Shown one piece after another: positions 16,672 through 24,805 of a DNA stretch of 64,000 nucleotides; position 1 is the stretch's first letter, and each line of letters opens with the position of its first letter. Made by a program: the position numbers and the translations under genes. The stretch comes from VGRW01 sp031396695 (lineage in GTDB: Bacteria > Myxococcota_A > UBA9160 > SZUA-336): positions 21,331-85,330 of the forward strand of contig JANNLG010000190.1 in the NCBI GenBank assembly GCA_031396695.1, in the 5' to 3' direction. The notes beneath the pieces are model-generated. The model was not told the DNA's origin, did no database searches, and saw only the letters and a program-made list of their open reading frames with translations.

Positions 16672-17137
16672 AGCCGAGCGAGATCGGAAACGGACCCGGC
16701 GCTGCGGGATAGCCGGCGGCCGCGAGCGCCTCGCGCTCCCACAGCTCGAGATCGCTCATCAGCATCGCCACGCAGAGCAGGAACACCACCGCTCCGCCGG
16801 CAAAGACGGCGACGGCGAGCTCGCGCGCACCAAGTCGGGGCGTGGCGAAAACCAGCGCGAGGTACAGCACGAGCACGAACGCGTGCTTGTGGAACGGGCG
16901 CTCGATGGTCTGCGCGATCGCGCCCACGCGCAGATCGTAGACGTAGACGAAGGCGTCGCCGCGCCGCTCGAGCGCGAGCGAGCGCGATTCCAGCGCGCGT
17001 TCGCGCAAGCCCGCGGCCGCCACGCGCGTCGCGGCCGACTCGATCCACGCGTACACCGGCAGGACCGCGCACAGTGCGACCAGCAGCCCGTACACGAGCG
17101 CAAAGCGCGCGACCAGCACGAGCGCCTGTCTAGGCAT
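16559..17137 (-). CDS. Exosortase H-associated membrane protein
   Basis: A 192-residue protein with hydrophobic segments near the N-terminus (about 7-30), two in the middle (about 88-105 and 110-130) and one near the C-terminus (about 162-180). The layout and its place directly after an exosortase H gene match the small membrane protein that accompanies XrtH. ATG 17137 overlaps the xrtH stop by 8 bp, so the two are translationally coupled. Role is unknown; it probably works with the exosortase in the inner membrane. Its 3' end overlaps the convergent uracil-DNA glycosylase gene. Confidence 0.7.
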   Translation of the reverse strand: MPRQALVLVARFALVYGLLVALCAVLPVYAWIESAATRVAAAGLRERALESRSLALERRGDAFVYVYDLRVGAIAQTIERPFHKHAFVLVLYLALVFATPRLGARELAVAVFAGGAVVFLLCVAMLMSDLELWEREALAAAGYPAAPGPFPISLGFIEGLHRTAAAGLLPLILWTFFAASRAARRARTRPAT

Positions 17138-17639
17138 CGCGGGCCGGAACGAGCTGGATCCAGACGAGCAGCGTCGCCAGACACACGGCCGAGATGAGGG
17201 CCGGCCAGACGTAGACGTGAACCAGCTCGAAGGCACTCGGCGAGTCCGCGTTCAGCCAGCACAGCGTGAGCACGCGCAGGAAGTTCACCGCGAACACGAT
17301 CGCGAACGCGGCGAGCACGCCGAGCGCGCGCGCACGCCAGGGCGCGGGGAAGACGAGCATCGCGGACGCCAGGAACACGCCGACGTCGATGCCGGTGCAG
17401 GAGTTCACGATCTCGACGGCGCTGCCGCCGACGAACACGCGCTGGCCCACGACGCGCACGTTGTCGAACACGAGCGCGAGCACGTGGCCGGCCGCGGACG
17501 CGATTCCGAGCCGTACCGGTTCGAGCAAGCCGCGGTCGACGACGTCGAGCAGGAGCAGGTTCGAGAGCACGACGACCAGCGCGACATACACCGCAGAGCG
17601 GAGCCAGAGCGCGCCTCGTGCCATGGCGATCCCGTCCAC
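17130..17639 (-). CDS. xrtH: Exosortase H (XrtH-type transpeptidase)
   Basis: A 169-residue multi-pass membrane protein with the exosortase/archaeosortase catalytic triad: Cys81 in NSCTGID, Arg122 in NFLRV and His141 in FELVHVYVWP. Exosortases cleave proteins bearing a C-terminal PEP-CTERM-like sorting signal at the inner membrane. The short length and the coupled downstream membrane protein point to the XrtH subtype, known for IPTLxxWG-CTERM substrates. Start GTG 17639 lies 7 nt after a TATAAG hexamer. I found no substrate with the sorting signal in this window. Confidence 0.88.
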   Translation of the reverse strand: MDGIAMARGALWLRSAVYVALVVVLSNLLLLDVVDRGLLEPVRLGIASAAGHVLALVFDNVRVVGQRVFVGGSAVEIVNSCTGIDVGVFLASAMLVFPAPWRARALGVLAAFAIVFAVNFLRVLTLCWLNADSPSAFELVHVYVWPALISAVCLATLLVWIQLVPARDA

Positions 17640-17646
17640 GCGAGCA

Positions 17647-17697
17647 CTTATAGCACCGGCCTGCGGTCTGTACCGTGGATCGGCGCCGGGCTAGCAT
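17647..17697. promoter_or_regulatory. Divergent promoter region, exosortase / aminotransferase operon
   Basis: TATAAG on the minus strand (17652-17647) ends 7 nt before the xrtH GTG, and TAGCAT (17692-17697) ends 7 nt before the aminotransferase GTG. The two start codons are only 65 bp apart, so the exosortase and amine operons may be co-controlled. Confidence 0.45.
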
Positions 17698-17704
17698 CGG
17701 CCGA

Positions 17705-18967
17705 GTGACCGGACAGGAGTTGCCCCGCATCGTCGGCGCCGTGCCGGGACCGCGCGCGCGCGCGCTCGCGCAGCGCCTGGCGGTGGTCGAGAACCCGGAG
17801 GTCACCTGTCTCGCCGAGCCGCCGCCGATCTTCTGGAGTCGGGGCGCGGGTGTGAACGTGCTCGATGCCGACGGCAACCGCTACGTCGATCTGCTGGCCG
17901 GCTTCGGCGCCGCGGTGCTCGGCTACGCCCATCCGGAGATCAGCGCCGCGCTGGCCGCTCAGGCCAGCGAGCTGCAACACGCGATGGGCGACGTGTACCC
18001 GTCCGTGCGCAAGGTCGAGCTGCTCGAGGCGCTGGTACACGTGCTGCCCGGCGGACTCGGCAGCGTGATCCTCTCGGGCTCGGGCTCCGATGCGGTCGAA
18101 TCCGCGCTGAAGACGGCGCTGATCGCGACCGGCCGGCCGGGCGTCGTCGCGTTCGAGGGCGCGTATCACGGACTCGGGCTCGGCGCGCTCGACACCACGC
18201 ACCGCGCGGATTTCCGCGCGCCCTTCGCGAGCCGGCTCGCGGGCCGCACGCGCTTCGTACCGTACGGCGACGCGGACGCGGCGCGCGCGGCGGTGCGCGA
18301 GATCGACGCGGGCGCGATCCTGTTCGAGCCGATCCAGGGCCGGGGCGGATTGGTGTTCCCGCCTGCGGGCTTCGTGTCCGCGCTGCGCGAGGTCGCGGAT
18401 GAGACCGGCGCGCTCTTGATCGCGGACGAGGTCTACACCGGAATGGGTCGCACCGGCCGCTGGCTCGCCTGCGAGCACGAGGGCGTGGTGCCGGACGTGG
18501 TCGCGCTCGGCAAGGCGCTCGGCGGCGGACTGCCGCTGTCGGCGTGCGCGGGCCGGCCCGAAATCATGCGACGCTGGCCGGCGTCGCGCGGCGAGGCGCT
18601 GCACACCAGCACGCACCTGGGCAACCCCGTGCTGTGCGCCGCGGGGCTCGCCGTGCTGCGCGTGTTGGAGCGCGACTCGCTCCTGAAGTCGGCCGAAGAG
18701 GTCGGCGCGCGCTGGCTCACGCGCCTGCGCGGGCTGTTGGCGCGCAGCCCGCACGTGCGCGAGCTGCGCGGACGCGGACTGCTGCTCGCGATCGAGCTCG
18801 ACGACGCCCGCTTCGCGCGCGCGGCGGTCCTGCGACTCCTGCACGCCGGCTGGATCACGCTCGGCGAGGGACCGGAGGGGCGGACGCTCGCGCTCACGCC
18901 TCCGCTGCTGATCGCCGAGCCGCTGCTCGACGCGGCGGCCGAGCAGATCGCGCAGGTGCTCGCGTGA
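17705..18967 (+). CDS. Class III PLP-dependent aminotransferase
   Basis: A 420-residue omega-type aminotransferase (ornithine/GABA/diamine transaminase fold). The LIADEVYTGMGRTG block near 238-251 holds the Asp that pairs with the PLP nitrogen, and Lys270 in LGKALGGGLPLSA is the Schiff-base lysine. Class III enzymes interconvert aldehydes or ketones and primary amines. GTG 17705 is chosen from the TAGCAT hexamer 7 nt upstream; GTG 17675 would add ten residues. The LuxE-like gene starts inside its stop codon (GTGA), so these are coupled. Context suggests it aminates an aldehyde made by the LuxE/LuxC pair. Confidence 0.9.
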   Translation: MTGQELPRIVGAVPGPRARALAQRLAVVENPEVTCLAEPPPIFWSRGAGVNVLDADGNRYVDLLAGFGAAVLGYAHPEISAALAAQASELQHAMGDVYPSVRKVELLEALVHVLPGGLGSVILSGSGSDAVESALKTALIATGRPGVVAFEGAYHGLGLGALDTTHRADFRAPFASRLAGRTRFVPYGDADAARAAVREIDAGAILFEPIQGRGGLVFPPAGFVSALREVADETGALLIADEVYTGMGRTGRWLACEHEGVVPDVVALGKALGGGLPLSACAGRPEIMRRWPASRGEALHTSTHLGNPVLCAAGLAVLRVLERDSLLKSAEEVGARWLTRLRGLLARSPHVRELRGRGLLLAIELDDARFARAAVLRLLHAGWITLGEGPEGRTLALTPPLLIAEPLLDAAAEQIAQVLA

Positions 18968-20052
18968 CGCGCGCAGAGATCGAGCGCGAAGTGCTGGCCT
19001 GGATCGCCGAGGGCGTGGACGCGCCCGCCGACGACGCGCGCTTCGAGCGACTCGCGCTCGCTCTGTTCCGAATTCAGCACACCGGCAACGCGCCCTATCG
19101 GCGTTTGTGTGCCGCGTTCGGAGTCGAGCCCGAGCGCGTGCGCAGCTGGCGGCAGATCCCGTCGGTTCCCGCGGGCGCGTTCAAGGAAGCACGGCTCGCG
19201 ATCTTTCCGCCCGAGGCGACGCTGCGCACGTTCCGCACCAGCGGCAGCTCGACCGATGCGCGCGGGGCCCTGCACCTCGACACGCTCGCGCTGTACGACG
19301 CATCGCTCGTCGCGACCTTCGCTGCGTTCCTGTGTCCCGACGTCGAGCGCATCCGCTTTTTGGTGCTCGCGCCGTCGGCGGCCGAGGCGCCGGATTCGTC
19401 GCTCTCGTACATGTTCGAGCGCGCGATGCGCGAGCTGGGAACGCCCGACAGTCGCTCGTTCGTGCACGCCGAGGGCTGGGACGTCGACATCTTGGTCGCC
19501 GAGCTCGCTTCGCTCGAAGCAAAAGTGCTGCTGGCCGGCACGGCCTTCGCGTTCGTGCACCTGCTCGACGCGCTCGAGGCGCGGCGAATGACGCTGACCC
19601 TCCCGGCCGGCACGCGCGTGATGGAGACCGGCGGCTTCAAGGGCCGCGCGCGCGAGCTCACGCGCGACGAGCTGCACGGCGGAATCGCCCAAAGGCTCGG
19701 CGTGCCGCGCGCGCGAATCGTGAACCAGTACGGCATGTGCGAGCTCGGCAGTCAGTTCTACGAAGCGAGCCTGCGCACCGGCGTGGCGTCTGACTGCAAA
19801 GTCGTGCCACCGTGGGTGCGCACGCGCGTGCTCGACCCGGCGACACTGTTCGACGTAGCCCCGGGCGATACGGGTGTGCTGGTGCACTACGACCTGGCCA
19901 ACACGGGCTCGGTGCTCGCGGTCATGACATCCGATCTCGGGCTCGCCGTCGACGGCGGCTTCCGCGTGCTCGGCCGTCTGCGCGGAGCCGAGGCGCGCGG
20001 CTGCTCGCTGGCGGCCGACGCGCTGCTCGACGCATCGGGAGCGATGCGATGA
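18964..20052 (+). CDS. LuxE-like acyl-protein synthetase
   Basis: A 362-residue member of the LuxE/PaaK-type adenylate-forming enzymes. In luminous bacteria LuxE activates a fatty acid as acyl-AMP, holds the acyl group on a Cys and delivers it to the LuxC reductase. The nucleotide-binding FRTSGSSTDARG is near residues 88-99, followed by ETGGFKGRARELTRDEL and NQYGMCELGSQFY, which match LuxE blocks. It overlaps the aminotransferase stop by 4 bp and the LuxC-like start by 4 bp. No luxAB, luxD or luxG is nearby, so bioluminescence is unlikely. Chain length of the acid is unknown. Confidence 0.85.
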   Translation: MTRAEIEREVLAWIAEGVDAPADDARFERLALALFRIQHTGNAPYRRLCAAFGVEPERVRSWRQIPSVPAGAFKEARLAIFPPEATLRTFRTSGSSTDARGALHLDTLALYDASLVATFAAFLCPDVERIRFLVLAPSAAEAPDSSLSYMFERAMRELGTPDSRSFVHAEGWDVDILVAELASLEAKVLLAGTAFAFVHLLDALEARRMTLTLPAGTRVMETGGFKGRARELTRDELHGGIAQRLGVPRARIVNQYGMCELGSQFYEASLRTGVASDCKVVPPWVRTRVLDPATLFDVAPGDTGVLVHYDLANTGSVLAVMTSDLGLAVDGGFRVLGRLRGAEARGCSLAADALLDASGAMR

Positions 20053-21215
20053 CCGAGCTCGCGCAGCTCGCCGACGCGCGCCGCGCGCTCGAGCCGGAGC
20101 GCACGATCACGGCGCTCGCGCGCGCTTTCGAGCTGTGGCGCGCGCCCGGCTCGCCTTGGCGCGAGCGGCTCGCGCGCGAGCACCGCGTGTACTCGCCGGC
20201 GATGATCGAGCGCGGCGTTACGTCCGCGCTCGCCGGCTGGACCGCCGACACGCTCGCGAACCTGCGTGCGCGCGAGCTGCCCGAAGTGTTCGCCGCGCCG
20301 CGCGTCACCGCGGTCTGGCTGGCGGGCTCGATCCCGCCCTCAGCGTTCTCTGCGATCGCACTGCCGCTGCTCGCCGGCTCCGCGGTGTACGCGAAGACGC
20401 CGGCCGCGGACCCCGTCTCGGCACGCCTGTTCGCCGAATCGCTGCGCTCGGTCGATCCCGCCGTTGGCGCGGCAGTCGCGATCGGCGCCGACGAGAAGGC
20501 GCTCGAAGAGTGCGACGCGGTGGTCGCGCAGGGCAGCGACGAGACGATCGCCGCGATCCGCGCGCGCGTGCGACCCGCGCGCCCGTTTCTCGGCTACGGC
20601 CACAAGCTCTCGCTCGCGGCGATCGGCCCCGGCATCGATCCCGTGAGCGCCGCGCAGCAGCTCGCGCAGGACGTCGCGCTCTGGGACGGTCGCGGCTGCC
20701 TGTCGCCCGCGTGGGCGCTGGTCAGTGACTCGCCGCGCGGCCGCGCAGCGGAGCTCGCGCACGCGCTCGCGGGTGCGCTCGAAGAGCTCGACGAGACGCT
20801 GCCGCGCGGAGAGCTGAGCGTCGCCGAGTCCGCCGACCTGCTCGAGCTGCGCGCGCGCGCCGCCGTGCGCGAAGGCACGCGGCTCGAGCTCGCGGCGGGC
20901 GCATCGACCTGGACGGTGGTGCTCGAGAGCGGCGAAGTCCGGCCGCCCGCCGGCACGCTGCGCTTCATTTCCGTCGTGCCGTTTACCGAGCTCGACGGAC
21001 TCGCGCGCTTCTGGGGCCCGCTCGCGCCGCACCTCTCGTGCGTCGGGCACGCGGGCTTCGGCGGCGGACTCGCTCGGCTCGGGACGTTCGCGGTCGAGGC
21101 CGGCGCGTCGCGCTTGTGTCCGCTCGGGCGCATGCAGCTGCCGCCGCTCGACTGGAACCACGACGGGCAGGGGCCGCTGCGGCCGCTCGTACGCAGGCTC
21201 GACGTCGAGGGCTGA
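20049..21215 (+). CDS. LuxC-like acyl-CoA/acyl-protein reductase
   Basis: A 388-residue protein of the LuxC family, aldehyde-dehydrogenase-fold enzymes that reduce an enzyme-bound acyl thioester to an aldehyde with NADPH. Cys217 in DGRGCLSPAW is the likely nucleophile, and the surrounding WDGRGC is typical of LuxC. The sequence before it (VWLAGSIPPSAF, AKTPAADP) fits the coenzyme-binding part. It is shorter than Vibrio LuxC (about 480 residues), mainly at the N-terminus. ATGA overlap with the LuxE-like gene indicates a fixed stoichiometry. Probable product: an aldehyde for the upstream transaminase. Confidence 0.85.
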   Translation: MTELAQLADARRALEPERTITALARAFELWRAPGSPWRERLAREHRVYSPAMIERGVTSALAGWTADTLANLRARELPEVFAAPRVTAVWLAGSIPPSAFSAIALPLLAGSAVYAKTPAADPVSARLFAESLRSVDPAVGAAVAIGADEKALEECDAVVAQGSDETIAAIRARVRPARPFLGYGHKLSLAAIGPGIDPVSAAQQLAQDVALWDGRGCLSPAWALVSDSPRGRAAELAHALAGALEELDETLPRGELSVAESADLLELRARAAVREGTRLELAAGASTWTVVLESGEVRPPAGTLRFISVVPFTELDGLARFWGPLAPHLSCVGHAGFGGGLARLGTFAVEAGASRLCPLGRMQLPPLDWNHDGQGPLRPLVRRLDVEG

Positions 21216-21229
21216 GCCCGGCCGCGCTC

Positions 21230-22789
21230 CTACCCTTCCCAGGGAAAGATGCTGGCGAAGGCGGTGCCTGTGAACGCGGCCTGGAACAGCGCCGCGAGCC
21301 ACGGGTTCGGCATCCAGCGCGCGAGCCGCAGCGCGACGAGCTCGAAGAACACGAAGAAGCCCGTGATCGCGAAGATCCCGAGCAGGATCACGAACGGGAG
21401 CAGCCCCGCGAGCGCGCCGGCGATGACAGCGAAAAGTGTCAGCGCCTTGCCCGCGGCCGGCAGCCACAGGCCCGTGCGACGCGAGCCGCGCAGCAGCCAC
21501 TCGCTCGCGCCGAAGTACGGCAGCAAGAGCAGCGTCGCGCCGAGACACCAGCCCAGCCGATGCGGCGCGGGGAAGATGTCCCAGAACGGGCCGGCGAGCG
21601 TGCCGATCGCGAGGTAGGCGAGGCCGAACAGAAGCCCCGCGCACAGCCAGGTGCCCGCCTCGCCGAGCCCCTCGGCGCGCACTGCCCCAGTGCGGGCGCC
21701 GAGCGCGAGCAGAAGCGCGCCGGCGAGCGCGAAGAAACCGAACAGGTCGCGACCCGCCGTGAGCGGGATGAAGCTGAACGGACCGCGCAGCGCGGCGGAG
21801 TCGTTGCCGGAGAGAAGCAGCACCGCGCCCGCGAGCGCGGCCGCCACCAGCGCCAGATGAAGCAGCGGCGACTCGATGCGCTGCAGTCCGACGCGCGGTG
21901 CGATCTGCGCGAGCGCGCGCGGCGCGCCGAACGCCAGCACGAGTACCGCGAGCAGGCCGAGCCCCGACCACAGGAAGCGCGGATCCGCGCCCGGTGTTTC
22001 GGGCGCGCCGTTGCCGGGGCCGAGCGCGGTCGCGATCCAGTCGACGACCCGACGCGCCGCTTCCGCGGAGTAGAGGATCGTGATGTGATCCACGCCGGGG
22101 ACTTCGCTCATGCGCACGCCCGAGCCGCGCTCGATCTCGCCGTAGGTCTTGTCCTCGACCAGCTGCTCCTTGCCGGCGAGCTTCGCCGCCAGCTCGCGGC
22201 CGCGCTTGCGCGTGCGATCGGGATCGCCGGACGCCCAGATGAAGAACGTGTTCGGCGGCGCGAACGGACCCGTGAGCTCGCGACCGCCCGAGATCGCGAC
22301 CACCGCGCCGATGCCCGGGTCGCGCTGCGCGTGGCCGAGCACCGCGAACGCGCCCATCGAGTGACCGACGAGCGCGACGCGCTGTCCGTCGAAGCGCGGC
22401 TGCGTGCGCGCGTAGAGCAGCGCCGCGTCGATGTCCTGCTTCAGGCCGAGACCGTCGGCAGTGGGACCGAGCGGGTTGCGATTCCCGCCGTGGCCGCGGA
22501 AGTCGAGCGCGATCACCGCGTAGCCGGCCTTCGCGATCCGGCGCGCGAGGGCGCTCGTCATGGCGTTGTCGGCGGCGAAGCCGTGACAGAGCACGACCAC
22601 GGGCGCGGGCGGATCGAAGCTCGGCGAGGTTCCGAACGGCAGCGGCGGGGACGGCTCCCACACCACGACCGGAACGCCGCCCGGCAGCTCGAGCGAGCTG
22701 TGCGCGATGTCGTTCGACGCGCGCCGCAGACCGATCAGCGAGACGGCGAGCAGGATACAGCTGAGTGTGTAAACGCTCTTCGCGATCAC
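21230..22789 (-). CDS. Alpha/beta hydrolase fused to a multi-pass membrane domain
   Basis: A 519-residue two-part protein. After one N-terminal membrane segment, residues about 60-265 form an alpha/beta hydrolase: oxyanion CHGF, ALDFRGHGGN, nucleophile elbow GHSMG (Ser144), a late SGDPDRTRK acid region and the VPGVDHITI histidine. Residues 270-519 hold about seven hydrophobic segments. This suggests an esterase or acyltransferase working at the membrane face on lipid-like substrates. GTG 22789 is chosen from a TAGCAT hexamer 7 nt upstream; ATG 22798 is the alternative. It diverges from the aldolase-like gene through an 18-bp palindrome. Confidence 0.8.
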   Translation of the reverse strand: MIAKSVYTLSCILLAVSLIGLRRASNDIAHSSLELPGGVPVVVWEPSPPLPFGTSPSFDPPAPVVVLCHGFAADNAMTSALARRIAKAGYAVIALDFRGHGGNRNPLGPTADGLGLKQDIDAALLYARTQPRFDGQRVALVGHSMGAFAVLGHAQRDPGIGAVVAISGGRELTGPFAPPNTFFIWASGDPDRTRKRGRELAAKLAGKEQLVEDKTYGEIERGSGVRMSEVPGVDHITILYSAEAARRVVDWIATALGPGNGAPETPGADPRFLWSGLGLLAVLVLAFGAPRALAQIAPRVGLQRIESPLLHLALVAAALAGAVLLLSGNDSAALRGPFSFIPLTAGRDLFGFFALAGALLLALGARTGAVRAEGLGEAGTWLCAGLLFGLAYLAIGTLAGPFWDIFPAPHRLGWCLGATLLLLPYFGASEWLLRGSRRTGLWLPAAGKALTLFAVIAGALAGLLPFVILLGIFAITGFFVFFELVALRLARWMPNPWLAALFQAAFTGTAFASIFPWEG

Positions 22790-22792
22790 TTT

Positions 22793-22810
22793 GCGCATGC
22801 TAGCATGCGC
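22793..22810. promoter_or_regulatory. 18-bp perfect palindrome forming a two-way -10 element
   Basis: GCGCATGCTAGCATGCGC is perfectly self-complementary and contains TAGCAT on both strands (22801-22806 forward, 22802-22797 reverse). The forward copy ends 6 nt before ATG 22813, the reverse copy 7 nt before GTG 22789. One symmetric element could serve both divergent genes and would also suit a dimeric regulator. Confidence 0.55.
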
Positions 22811-22812
22811 CC

Positions 22813-23886
22813 ATGCGAGTGGCCGAGATCGACACGCCCGCGCTGGTCGTCGACCTCGAGCGCATGGAGCGGAACATCGCGGCCATGGCGCGCTTCTTCG
22901 CGTCGCGACCCGCGAAGCTGCGCCCGCACTGGAAGACGCCGAAGTGCGCCGAGGTCGTGCGGCGCCAGCTCGCGGCCGGCGCGATCGGCGTCACCTGCGC
23001 GAAGCTCGGCGAAGCCGAAGCGCTCGCCGCCACGGGCGTGCGAACGTCCGTGCTGATCGCGAATCAGCTCGTGGGCCCGGCCAAACTCGCGCGCTTGGTA
23101 ACGCTCGCGAAGGATCTGCCCGAGCTGATCGTCGCCGTGGACAGCGCGGCGCAGGTCGACGCGCTCGACGCGGCGCTCGCGGGCTCGAGCGCGCGCGTGG
23201 GCGTGCTGATCGAGGCCGACATCGGCATGCACCGCTGCGGCACCGACACGCCCGAGGAATCGGTCGCGCTCGCGCGCCGGATCGCCGCGAGCCGCGCCGC
23301 GTATCGCGGCGTGATGGGCTACGAGGGTCACGCGGTGTTGGTGCCCGACGCGGGCAAGCGCAAGGAGCTCGCCGAGGCCGCGATCGGGCAGCTCGTCGCG
23401 CACGTCGCGGCGCTGCGTCAGGCGGGGCTCGCGCCCGAGATCGTGTCGGCGGGCGGAACCGGAACCTTCGAGCTCACCGGCTCGACGTCCGGCGTGACGG
23501 AGATCCAGGCCGGCAGCTACGTGTTCATGGACGGGCGCTACTCGACCGTGCGCTCCGATTTCGAAACCGCGCTCACGCTACACACGACGGTGCTGCGCCG
23601 CCGCGGACGTCTGGTGATCACGGACGCCGGGGTGAAGTCGCTCTCGAACGACTTCGGCCTGCCGCGCGGCGCGGATCTGCCGCTGGGCGTGGTGGGTCTC
23701 TCCGAGGAGCACGGGCACCTGCTGATCGACGAGGGCGCGGACCTGCCGCTCGCGCCGGGCGATCGCATCCGCCTCGTGCCGAGCCACGGCGACACCACGA
23801 TCAACCTGCACGACCGCTACTACGCCGCGCGCGGCGAGCAGGTCGAAGAGGTCTGGCCGATCGTGGGCCGCGGGCGCTTCGTCTAG
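22813..23886 (+). CDS. D-threonine aldolase-like fold-type III PLP enzyme
   Basis: A 357-residue alanine-racemase-fold enzyme of the D-threonine aldolase / D-serine dehydratase group. DTPALVVDLERMERNI starts the barrel and Lys41 in RPHWKTPK is the PLP lysine. EADIGMHRCG and SAGGTGTFEL are conserved barrel loops. The C-terminal PSHGDTTINLHD carries the His (and an Asp nearby) used as metal ligands in this family. Such enzymes cleave D-3-hydroxyamino acids to glycine plus aldehyde, or deaminate them. Start ATG lies 6 nt after TAGCAT. The next gene follows after one base. Confidence 0.87.
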   Translation: MRVAEIDTPALVVDLERMERNIAAMARFFASRPAKLRPHWKTPKCAEVVRRQLAAGAIGVTCAKLGEAEALAATGVRTSVLIANQLVGPAKLARLVTLAKDLPELIVAVDSAAQVDALDAALAGSSARVGVLIEADIGMHRCGTDTPEESVALARRIAASRAAYRGVMGYEGHAVLVPDAGKRKELAEAAIGQLVAHVAALRQAGLAPEIVSAGGTGTFELTGSTSGVTEIQAGSYVFMDGRYSTVRSDFETALTLHTTVLRRRGRLVITDAGVKSLSNDFGLPRGADLPLGVVGLSEEHGHLLIDEGADLPLAPGDRIRLVPSHGDTTINLHDRYYAARGEQVEEVWPIVGRGRFV

Positions 23887-23887
23887 C

Positions 23888-24805
23888 ATGGCCGCGAAGC
23901 TGGTCGTGAGCGCGGCCAACAGCGCGCTCGGGCGCGTGGTGCTGGAGCGCGCCCTTCTGCGACCCGAGCTCGAGATCGTGGCGCTGGTGCGCTCGGCGCG
24001 CGCCGAGGCCGAGCTGCCGCCGCTGCCGCGCGAGCGCGCCCGCGCGCTGCGCATCGACTACGCCGAGTCGGCAGCGCTGCGCGAAGCGTGCGCAGGCGCT
24101 TCGGGCGTGATCCACCTGGCGGGAATCCTGATCGAGTCGCAGTCCACGCGCTATCGCGAGGCCAACGTCGAAACCTGTCGGGCGCTGCTCGAGGCCGCGC
24201 GCGGGGCCGGCGTCGCGAAGTTCGTGTTGGTCTCGGCGGTCGGTGCGGATCCGACTTCGTCGAACCCCTTCTGGCGCAGCAAGGGCGAAGCCGAGACGCT
24301 CGTTCGCGCGTCGCACCTGGCCTACACGATTCTGCGTCTACCGCTCGTGCTCGGCTGCAAGAACGCGGGTGTGCAGGCGGTCGTGCGCGAGATCAAGACG
24401 CCGATCCTGCCGCTGCCGGGCGGGGGAGTGAACGTCGAGCAGCCGGTCGACGCACGCGACGCGGCCGACGGCGCGCTGAACGCAGCACTCGAGGTCGGCT
24501 GCGCGCGCGACGCGACGCTCGACCTGGTCGGTCCCGAGTCGATCGCGCTGCGTGAGCTGGTGAAGCGCGCCGCGCGCCTGATCGGGCGCAGTCCGTACGT
24601 GGTGCCGGTGCCGGTCGCGTTGCTGCGCGTGCTGCTGAAGCTGCGCACCGCCCTGCTCGGCCCCGGCTTCTCGCCCGACGTGATCGAGGTGATGCTCACC
24701 GACTCCCGCTTCGACCCCGCGCCCGCTGCCAAGGCGCTCGGCATCGAGCTGCGTCCGCTCGACGAGACGCTCGCACACAGCCTCGCGCTGATGGGCTGCG
24801 CGTGA
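23888..24805 (+). CDS. NAD(P)-binding SDR/NmrA-like protein
   Basis: A 305-residue atypical short-chain dehydrogenase similar to NDUFA9/NmrA-type proteins. The N-terminal VSAANSALGRVVLERAL replaces the standard TGxxGxxG glycine loop with a poorer version, so cofactor binding is less certain. GVIHLAGI, KFVLVSAVGAD and the YTILRLPLVLG region follow family order. It starts one base after the aldolase-like gene and overlaps the next gene's GTG by 4 bp, making a three-gene operon. Function is unknown. Confidence 0.72.
   Translation: MAAKLVVSAANSALGRVVLERALLRPELEIVALVRSARAEAELPPLPRERARALRIDYAESAALREACAGASGVIHLAGILIESQSTRYREANVETCRALLEAARGAGVAKFVLVSAVGADPTSSNPFWRSKGEAETLVRASHLAYTILRLPLVLGCKNAGVQAVVREIKTPILPLPGGGVNVEQPVDARDAADGALNAALEVGCARDATLDLVGPESIALRELVKRAARLIGRSPYVVPVPVALLRVLLKLRTALLGPGFSPDVIEVMLTDSRFDPAPAAKALGIELRPLDETLAHSLALMGCA

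Noticed and set aside
17705..21215. Bioluminescence (lux) operon
   Set aside because: Only LuxE- and LuxC-like proteins are present; LuxA, LuxB and LuxD are missing and a transaminase takes their place.
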